64,000 nt of DNA from an uncultured Clostridium sp. Its GTDB lineage: Bacteria; Bacillota; Clostridia; Clostridiales; Clostridiaceae. Below the pieces are notes generated by a model. That model did no database searches, was not told where the DNA came from, and was given only the letters and a program-made list of their open reading frames with translations. The position numbers and the translations under genes were made by a program. Positions within the stretch are counted from its first letter, which is position 1; every line of letters starts with the position of its first letter. The stretch covers positions 339,321 to 403,320 of the forward strand of contig URKQ01000001.1 of NCBI GenBank assembly GCA_900548455.1. Reading direction: 5' to 3'. Positions 17,418-27,000 of this stretch are shown piece by piece.

Positions 17418-20400
17418 TTAAAATGGTTTTGGATCAATATTTAACACAGTCATTTCAGGATAAGGATTAGTCTTTGATTTTGTAGTTACTGTAAAGTCAT
17501 ATCGAACTCCTAAAGGTTGATTTGAAGGTATAACAGCTGTGATTGTTATTATTTTTGAAGTATTAGGACCTAAATTGGACATCGATGGCAGGTCTTCTTG
17601 ATAAAGTGTATTTGCAGCTACATCGGTAATTTTAACATTATCTATATAAAGACTATAAGGAAGGGCAACCTTTTGTATGATTATTGTAAAATCATCATAT
17701 CCGCCACCAGTATTTTTAAAGTAGTTGTTTATTATAGCTGTATTTCCTGGAGGAGTAACTATAAATGAAGTTGAATCATTTATTTTATATAGTGGATCCG
17801 GAAGTAGTGAAACTCCTGGAATTAAAGTACAAGAGAGAATATTGCTTTTCTCACCGCTATAAACTTTTGTTGTTGATATATTATTATAGTAAGAAATAGC
17901 AGTAGCTTGGGTATTAATTGTAGTACCAACTCTTAGATTAGATTGTGGGATTAAGGTAAAAGTCATAAAACCAGATGCAGAAGAACTTAGTTGAGGTACA
18001 GTTATTATTACCTTTTTTGATGAGGAATTATAGGTTGCACTGCACAAAATCGTTGCATCTATTGATGAAAATAAAAAGTTACTATCAATTGGTATCTCAA
18101 TAGTTCCGTTAGATAAATCTATATAACTATTGTTTTGAAAGTTTAATTTAAATTGAAGTATAGAGCTAGTGCTTATATTTGCATTTGTAGTGTATGTGGT
18201 TGAAGTTGTTTTATCTGTTGCACTTAAATTTAATAATAAATTTGGATGGTTAATTGTTACTGTTAAGCTTTTACTTATTGTAGTAAAGGAACCACTTTGA
18301 ATTTGTTGGTATAAGCATTGAACAGTATTAGTTTGAGTTGAGGTTATAGCATTTAAACTTTTATTAGCATTACTAATTTTTGCAGTAAAAATATAAGTTA
18401 TAGTTTGGGTAGCTAGTCTAGCATCCACGGTACCTTCAGTTGGGAAAGTAACTATATTAGAAGATACTGAAGGAGTAATGACTATTCCATTTCTATAGCA
18501 AGGCCCTAGATAGATTTGTCCACCACTTGGTAAGGTATCTTTAACATATAAACCATAGGAAATTGTACCTTGTGGAACAGAAACTACAATAGTATAAGTT
18601 ATAGGTGAGCCTACCTTAAACAATTCATTGTAGTTTGTTTTTGTAAGGGTTATAGCCAGCGAAGATAGGGTAACAGAGGCACTTTTATTTAAATTACTAT
18701 ATTGAAAGTTTGAAGCACTGGCGTTATATACTTGGGAATAAGGATTTGTATTAGTTGCTGTAGTAGTAATATTTACGCCAGGGGCTAAATTAGAAGAGAT
18801 AGTGACTCTGTAGGTTAGTACTATAGATTGACCTGGAGCTAGTTTTTTTATATATAGACTAATATTACTACCCTGAACAGTTGGTAAATTAAAACTTCCA
18901 CTACCAGTAGCAGTAACACTACTTAAATCAAGGGTAAACCAATTAGCTGATAAAGTATCATTAAGAGTAAAGTCAAAGGCATCGGTTTCAGTACCTAAAT
19001 TATTTGAGTTGCTAATTGTAACAGTATAAGTGTAAATTTCATTTGATTGTATAGCATTTTTATTTGGTCCAGACACAGTTTTTGTTAAGGTTAAATTAGG
19101 TGTTCCAATGTTAATAGTTACTTGAGCACGGTTACTGTAGGCATAGCCATAGGTGTTAATTCCTTTTAATTTCATCAAGTTGTTATTTTGAGCAGATGAA
19201 CCGAGCGCTGCAATTGGAACTTTAAAATTAATAGTTCCCAGTGATAATCCTGCAATGTTTCCATAATAAAAATCTACTCCATGGGGACTAATTAGTTGAG
19301 GAGAAGTAACAGGATTAACTCCTGTATACACATAAGATAAATTATTTATAGGGTCAGCGGATAGAGGAAAGAAATCATCAATAGATACTTCCTTTTGTAT
19401 TGCTTTTAAAGTTGAAGCGTTATAGGTTAAAGTATATTCTGCTAAATCTCCAGGAGCTAAAGAATTTATAGTTTTAGGAGTTTCATCTTTATAATAGCCT
19501 TTAATAAATTGTTTAGCTATACTCCCAATCCCAATACTTGAAGTAATACTTGAATTATCAGTAACCTGTGTTAATGGCCCTATTAAAGTACCTAGTATAT
19601 CAGTGGTGGCTAAAAATGGGTCGGAAGCTACTACTGGTAAATTTAATCCTTGATTATCTTTTTTATATCTATAATAACTATCTACCTTTGCATTAATAGT
19701 TACTGTTCTTGATGAATTTTGAGTAGCTAGTGGGAAATTATAAGTTAAATAGTAACCTTGTAAAGTAGGGCTGTCTACCACTGAGGTTGGAGTAACAGAG
19801 CTTGATACATAGAATATTCCATCAGGTAAAAAGTAATGAACAACTATATCTTGAATGTTGTAATATTGACCAACTTTAAAAACATAGGTGTAGGTTGTAC
19901 TAGTTTGAACATCTACAGTTGATTTACTTGTTGAGGTTGTTATTATTAAATCCATGGCTGCAAAACTACAACTACTATCTGAAGTAGAGATGATTTGTGG
20001 GTCAGCTGAGGTCATATTAATTAACATATTAAGCATAGTTCCATGAACTATGAAGTTTCCTTGGTTACTATTATATTGATTCCATATTGCATAGCTGAAA
20101 GTCAAGGTGGTATTACTATTTATTGAAAGAGAAATATTTCCAAAGTATAGTTGAGTATATACTTTCCCATTGATATTAACAATACTTACAATGGGAGCTG
20201 TAAATTTTGACGCATCGGTACCAGTGACTAAGATATTACCTATATACCTTATTCCATCTTCTAGTAGTATAGATATATTTACTGAAGATGCAGAAGAAGA
20301 ATTGTTGTAAAATTTGCAGGTGGCTGTAGATACTTGGGTATAGTCGTTTAAAGAAGTTGAAGTTCCAGCACCTTTTAAGACTTTCCCTGAAGTAGTTATT

Positions 20401-20858
20401 GTGCCTGAAAATCTAACGGTAACATAAGTCATAGAGATTTGCTGCGTTATTACTTCATTGCCAATATCGTAGATACCCCTAGGCATGGTGTCTACTAGAC
20501 ATACTACATTTATTCCAGAGAAATTATAGCCAAAGGGTATAGTAGTTCCATTTTTAAACTTTGTATTACATTTTACAGTAATATTCATTTTATAGTTTAC
20601 CTCTAAAGGTGCCAGGTCTTTTATATTAATCCATGAATAGGTAGTACTGTTATCTGCATTAGTTACACTTGAAGTTTGAGGTATAGTAGAGGCAGAAAGT
20701 TGCATTCCATCAGGAAGTGTTAATGAAAGGCCTAAATTATATAATCTTTGTGTTGAACTAAGATTTTTTATATTTACATCAAAGGAATAGGTGCTGCCTA
20801 TAATTATTGATATATTTTGAGTTTTATCTATACTCATTGAGAGTATACTTGAAGGCAT
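17418..20858 (-). CDS. Large DUF11 repeat protein, probable spore-surface or extracellular structural protein
   Basis: 1146 residues, rich in Ser, Thr, Asn and Ile and poor in charged residues. Several immunoglobulin-like DUF11-type units follow one another, e.g. LTKTVSGPNKNAIQSNEIYT and LTKTNYNELFKVGSPITYT. There is no signal peptide, LPxTG motif or membrane segment. The start ATG has AAGGAG 6 bases upstream. It is divergent from the 2692-residue DUF11 protein across 187 bp, so the two may be co-regulated. Absence of an export signal next to SPOCS genes favours assembly on the spore from the mother cell. Confidence 0.75.
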   Translation of the reverse strand: MPSSILSMSIDKTQNISIIIGSTYSFDVNIKNLSSTQRLYNLGLSLTLPDGMQLSASTIPQTSSVTNADNSTTYSWINIKDLAPLEVNYKMNITVKCNTKFKNGTTIPFGYNFSGINVVCLVDTMPRGIYDIGNEVITQQISMTYVTVRFSGTITTSGKVLKGAGTSTSLNDYTQVSTATCKFYNNSSSASSVNISILLEDGIRYIGNILVTGTDASKFTAPIVSIVNINGKVYTQLYFGNISLSINSNTTLTFSYAIWNQYNSNQGNFIVHGTMLNMLINMTSADPQIISTSDSSCSFAAMDLIITTSTSKSTVDVQTSTTYTYVFKVGQYYNIQDIVVHYFLPDGIFYVSSSVTPTSVVDSPTLQGYYLTYNFPLATQNSSRTVTINAKVDSYYRYKKDNQGLNLPVVASDPFLATTDILGTLIGPLTQVTDNSSITSSIGIGSIAKQFIKGYYKDETPKTINSLAPGDLAEYTLTYNASTLKAIQKEVSIDDFFPLSADPINNLSYVYTGVNPVTSPQLISPHGVDFYYGNIAGLSLGTINFKVPIAALGSSAQNNNLMKLKGINTYGYAYSNRAQVTINIGTPNLTLTKTVSGPNKNAIQSNEIYTYTVTISNSNNLGTETDAFDFTLNDTLSANWFTLDLSSVTATGSGSFNLPTVQGSNISLYIKKLAPGQSIVLTYRVTISSNLAPGVNITTTATNTNPYSQVYNASASNFQYSNLNKSASVTLSSLAITLTKTNYNELFKVGSPITYTIVVSVPQGTISYGLYVKDTLPSGGQIYLGPCYRNGIVITPSVSSNIVTFPTEGTVDARLATQTITYIFTAKISNANKSLNAITSTQTNTVQCLYQQIQSGSFTTISKSLTVTINHPNLLLNLSATDKTTSTTYTTNANISTSSILQFKLNFQNNSYIDLSNGTIEIPIDSNFLFSSIDATILCSATYNSSSKKVIITVPQLSSSASGFMTFTLIPQSNLRVGTTINTQATAISYYNNISTTKVYSGEKSNILSCTLIPGVSLLPDPLYKINDSTSFIVTPPGNTAIINNYFKNTGGGYDDFTIIIQKVALPYSLYIDNVKITDVAANTLYQEDLPSMSNLGPNTSKIITITAVIPSNQPLGVRYDFTVTTKSKTNPYPEMTVLNIDPKPF

Positions 20859-21045
20859 AATATCACTCCTTACTTTTTACTTGATACATAATATTAGTGA
20901 AGGCAAACATATGTTACTTTATTTACATAAAACATTTGTTCTTATAGCGTGTCCTGTAACAAATGGAATTAAGCTTAATAATATGTATTAAGACTTTGTT
21001 TTAAAAATAATCAAGTAAATTTTAAATTTAGTAGGAGGTAATATC

Positions 21046-24000
21046 GTGGCATTAACACAACATTTCTCAGCAATAGATAAAGCTTTATTGGTAGCTACTG
21101 GAAATAGTTTCATGGTATGTGGTAGTACAAATGCGCTAAGTGTAACATCTTCAGATTTAATTAAGCCTGATGGTTCAGTAACTAGGGATTGGACAGAATC
21201 AGGAAGCACTGCAAGTTTAAATATATTATCAAATAGCACAATACTATATGCTGAACTTGTATGGTATTCTACTGTAAAAAGTAATGTTCAAGGGGCGCTA
21301 GATCTTAGAAGTGTACAAGATAGTCCAATAACATTTACAACATCAAAAGGGATATATCAAATCTCTCCCCAAAATACAGACAGTTATACAGGAACTTCAG
21401 GTTCTATAGATAGGTATCGTTCAGCAGATGTAACAGACTATGTAAAAGCTTCTTTATCAGGGAACTATACCGTTTCTAATGTTCCAATAAGTATTCCTCA
21501 AACAGGACTAAGTAATTCAAGAGGTGGATGGACATTAGTAGTAGTATATAGAAATAACACATTAAAACCACAAAAGATTATTTACAATTCAGGTATAGCA
21601 GTAGCTACTCCTGATACACCACTTCAAACAACTATTACAGGATTTACAACAAGTTCAAGTGCAGAATATTTAAAGGGTAACGTATTTATGGCCTGTGCTA
21701 ACGGAGAACCTTTAAATGGAAGTGAAGTAGTGTATGCAGGTCCTTCTTTTTCGCAATTAAGTAATATAGGTAACACTGTAAATAGTCCAAATCCTAATCC
21801 AGATAAGGCTCCAAATAACCCAGGGAACAACTTTTTTGCAGGATTAATAAATATAGCAAATCCTCTTAATTCCAATAATGGATTAATAAATATGAATGGA
21901 ACTAATGGAAGTAAAAATAATGATGGATTTGTGCCTACACAAACTTTAGGAGGAAGAAATAAATGGGATATAACTAATGTAGATATTTCAAATACGTTAG
22001 TTACAAATCAAACACTAATAGCAGGACAAATAACAGAGGATACTGTTGGCGATGGAGTTCAATTAGTAGCACTAGGTGCTCAAGTTTTATCAAAAGCACC
22101 TAATATAATAGCTAACTTAGATGCTTATGATATAGATGGTGATAAAGAGTACAACGTAGAAGTGGGAGAGCCTCTAATTTATGCAGTGCAAATTAAAAAT
22201 GATGGAGATGTTCCTGCCAATAATGTAATACTATCAGCAGTTATAGACTCTGCAACTTCATTTATACCAGGTTCAGTTACTATTAATGGAGTATCAAATC
22301 CAACAGCTAATATAATAAATGGCATTAATGTCGGTACTATTAATGCTAGAGGAATAGTTAATGTTTTATTTACAGTCAAAGTAAATTCAGTTCCTTTAGG
22401 TGGCCTATTGCATCAATTTGTAAATTATAGCTATCAATTTACTTCAGGTATAGATACTATTACAAATTATGCTCAAACTAATATAATTGATGTAATAGTT
22501 CAAGATGGGTTATTATCTATTACTAAAACGGCTTCTAAAACTTTATTAAGTGTAAATGATACTGTAACCTATACCATAGATATAACCAATATTGGAACAG
22601 AAGTTGCAAAGGAGTTGTTTTTTCAAGATAAGATTGATTCAAGCTGTTCTTTTGTAGCTGGTACCGTAGTAATAGATGGTGTCCTTTATTCAGATTATGA
22701 CCCAGTTGTAGGATTTTCTTTACCGAATCTAGTTGTTGGAAATAGCACAAAAATAGTATTTGCGTCAAAGGTAAATTCATTACCTGCATCTACAAAGGTA
22801 AGTAATGTAAGTTGTATAACTTTTGGTTATATTTTTAATCAATATGGATATGAGAGGAAAAGAACAGTATTTAGCAATGCAACCTCTGTTCAAGTTCAAT
22901 TTGTAGATATAATAGGGGAGAGGTGCAATAATAACAATTATCCTAAGGTAGGAGATACAGTAACTTATATGCTTAGCCTTACTAATATGGGTAATATTCC
23001 AGCAATGGATGTAGAAGTGCAAGAACCTATAATACCTGGTGCATCCTTTGTAACTGGAAGTGTTAAGATTAATGGAACTTCAAAACCTTTATTAAATCCT
23101 TTTGATGGATTCACACTATCAGATCCGATAAATCCTCAGCAAACTACAACTGTTGAATATAAAGTATTAGTAAACAGCATTAATCCTGCTGACTTAATTG
23201 AGAATATAGCTAAGGTTCCGTTTAAATATCAAATTTCTGCAGGTGGAACGGTTATAGATGGAGAAAAAGACTCTAATAAAGTTGACACTATTGCAAATTA
23301 TGTATGTATGAATATGGTGAAAAGTGTAGACAAAATTTATGCAGAAATAGGAAATACTTTGTACTATAAAATACTTGTAAGTAATAACGGTAATATAAGT
23401 GCCACTAATACAGTTTTCTTAGATAATATTCAAGCAGAAGCAGCATTTATAAGTGGTACGGTAGCTATTAATGGTATATTATATCCAACCTATGATCCAA
23501 CTCAAGGTTTTAGCTTAGATAATATATGTGCTGGAGATACTATAGAGATTACCTTCCAAGCTAAGGTTAATACTTTACCAAATCCTAATGTTATATATAA
23601 TAACTCTAGATTAGTATATAGTTATAAACCAGATCCAAATGGAAGTACAATAACAAATACTATATATAGTAATACAGTTCAAACTACTATTAATAAAGCT
23701 CAGTATTCCGTAGTTAAGAGTGTTGATAAAACCTATGCTCAAGTAGGGGATTATCTAGTTTATACAACTACCATACAAAATACAGGAACAGTTCCATTAA
23801 GTAATATGAAGTTTGCAGACTATACTGGAGTATATCTTTTATTCTATCCAGGTACTGTATATATTAATGGCGTTAATTATCCAGACCTTGATCCGAGCAT
23901 GCAGTTTCCTATTGGAAATATGAATCCTGGAGATACAACAACAATAGTTTTTGGAGTCCAAATAAAAGAAAATCCACCAGTAGGATATATACCAAATATG

Positions 24001-27000
24001 TCCGAGGTAACTTTAACCTATAAACAAAACCCTGATAGCCCGGTAGTAACTAAAACTGTATATTCCAATGTAGTTAAGACCTATGATCCTTTTGCAAATA
24101 TAACTTTAGTTAAAAGTGTAGATAAATCCTATGCAGCAGTAGGAGAAGTTTTAACCTATTTCTTTACAGCTACTAATACAGGAAATACAGCAGCCATAAA
24201 CACTTTATTTACAGATTCAATTCAAGCTGAAGCGTCTTTTATTCCAGGGTCTGTTTTTATAAATGGCATTAATAAGAGTGGTTATAATCCTGAGACTGGA
24301 TTTACTCTTGGTAATATGGAAAATGGTCAAGTTGTAACGGTGGAATTTAAAGTTAATGTTAATAGTCTTCCGGTTCCAAATACTATTAAAAATAGCGCTA
24401 CAACCTCCTTTAGTTATTATGTTGATCCTTCACAACAACCAATAACAAAGACTACTACAAGTAATACTGTGACTACAGTAATTAACACTTATAGTGGAAC
24501 GTTAACTAAAGCTGTAGATAAAGCTTATGCAACAATAGGAGATGTTTTGCACTACACTATAACTTTAACTAATACTGGTACAGTGACTTTATCAAATGTT
24601 AATTTAAAAGATACAATTCCAAGTGGAGGTACCTTTGTAGCAGGGTCAGTAGTTGTAGATGGTGTAAGTAATCCAGATGCTAATCCTAATAACGGATTTG
24701 TTATTAATAATGCATTACCAGGTGGAAATGTAGTAGTAATGTTTAGTGTAACAGTAACTAGTCTTCCAACTCCACCTAAAATTATTAATACTGCTAACGT
24801 GACCTTTAAATATCAATTAAGTCCAACTTCTCCTTATGTAGATGGAACTTTAACAAGTAATCCAGTTACTACAAATATAAATAAGATGACAGTTACTAAT
24901 ACTAAGAGTGTAAACAAATCCTATGCAACAGTTAATGATACTTTGACCTATACTTCAGTAGTGGCAAATAGTGGTAATATAGATATTGCAAACACTGAGT
25001 TTATAGATGTAGTTCCGCAGCATACAACTTTTGTTGCTGGATCTGTAAAAATAGATGGAACCACCTATGCAGACTATAATCCTAATGAAGGGTTTACCCT
25101 TGGAACAATTTCTAAAGGCACGTTTGTAACTGTTACTTTTAATGTAAGTGTGGATAGCGTTCCAAGTGATGGATATGTTACTAACTCATCTATTATAAAT
25201 TATAAATATAAAATTGACCCAACAGGACCATATATTCAAGGTAGTGTAACTAGTAATACTGTTACAACCTATATTAATTTGGGAAATTTAACTATAACTA
25301 AGGATGCTGATAGAACTGTAGTTAGGTTAACTAATATAATAACCTATAGTTTTGTAATAACAAACACTGGAAATACCATTCTTAAAAACTTGATATTTAA
25401 AGATAAAATTCAGAGTGAATCTTCTTTTAATACTGGTTCAGTATATGTAAATGGTGTAAATAAATCAGGGTATAATCCAAATACGGGATTTGGGTTAGAT
25501 GATATTCCTATAGGGCAGCAAGCCACAATTAATTTTAAAGTAACAGCGAATTCTATACCTGCGGCAAATAAGTTATTAAATAGTGCAGATGTAACTTATT
25601 CTTACTATGTTGATCCAAGTGGAAATCCTGTAACTAATACAAAAACTTCAAATACAACTACAGTTTATGTTTATGATACTATTGTATCTGCAAATAAAAC
25701 AGTAGATAAGTATCTAGCTAAACTTGGAGATCCGTTAAACTTCACTATTACTATAAAAAATGAAGGTAACGTATCAGCTCAGCATGTATTTTTCAAAGAT
25801 ATATTAGACACACACTTAACTTTTGTTACTGATTCAGTATATGTAAATGGAGATCAAAAGACAGGATATAATCCAAGTACAGGATTTAATCTTGACGATA
25901 TCATAGCAGGCGGCACAACTACAGTAGCATTTCAGGCAACAATAGCAAGTAGACCAGCTAATAATATAATTTATAACTTTGCAACTATTAATTATGATTA
26001 TTTGGTAGGTACAGAAGTTGTAACTGCTACTATTAATACTAATATTACTCAGACTTATGTGGCAGTAGGAGAATTAACAATTACAAAAGCAGTGGATAAG
26101 TTATATGCTACAGTTGGAGACAATATTTCTTATACAATTATTGCAAAGAACACTGGTTCAGTAAATGCAACAAGTTTAAACTTCAAAGATTTAATTCCGC
26201 CATCAACTTCATTTAATAGTGGTACAGTAGTGGTAGATGGTGTAGTAGAGCCATCATATAATCCAAACTCAGGTTTTTCTTTAACAGATTTAACACCAAA
26301 TCAATCCCATACAATTATATTTAGTATTCATGTAGATTCTTTACCTCAAAGTGAAAAGGTAGAAAATACAGCGGCTGTAACTTTCACCTACAGATTAATT
26401 CCAACGGATGACCCAACAACTATAACTACTACTTCCAATAAAGTTACAACTCTTATTAAGATAGGAAATTTACAAGCTACAAAGTCAGTTGATAAAGCTT
26501 ATGCCACTATAGGAAATACTTTAAACTATACTATTTTAATAAACAATCTAGGAAATGCTAATTGTTTTAATGTATATTTTAAAGATATAGTTCAATCCAA
26601 TGCCAGTTTTGTAAGCGGATCTGTAAAAATTAATGGTGTAACCTATTCAGAATATAATCCTAACGTTGGATTTAATCTAGACGATATACCTGGACATGGA
26701 AATTTGGAAGTTAAATTTGCAGTAACAGTTCAAACTTTACCAATGGACTATATTATTTATAACTCTGCGACGGTGGATTATAAATATTATGTGGATCCTA
26801 CAAACCCACCAATAGTAAAAGAGGGAAGTACCAATACTGTAAATACAGTTATTAATGTAGGTTTAGTAACTGCAACAAAAGCAGTTAGTAAAGCATATGC
26901 AACTATAGAAGATATATTAACCTATACTATAAGTTTAGTTAACACAGGAAATACTGTAGCTAAGAATGTTAATTTTAGAGACGTTATACCAAATGGTTTA

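Noticed and set aside
22535..23022. Minus-strand open frames inside the giant DUF11 gene
   Set aside because: They are low-complexity shadows of repeats with no ribosome sites or recognisable domains.
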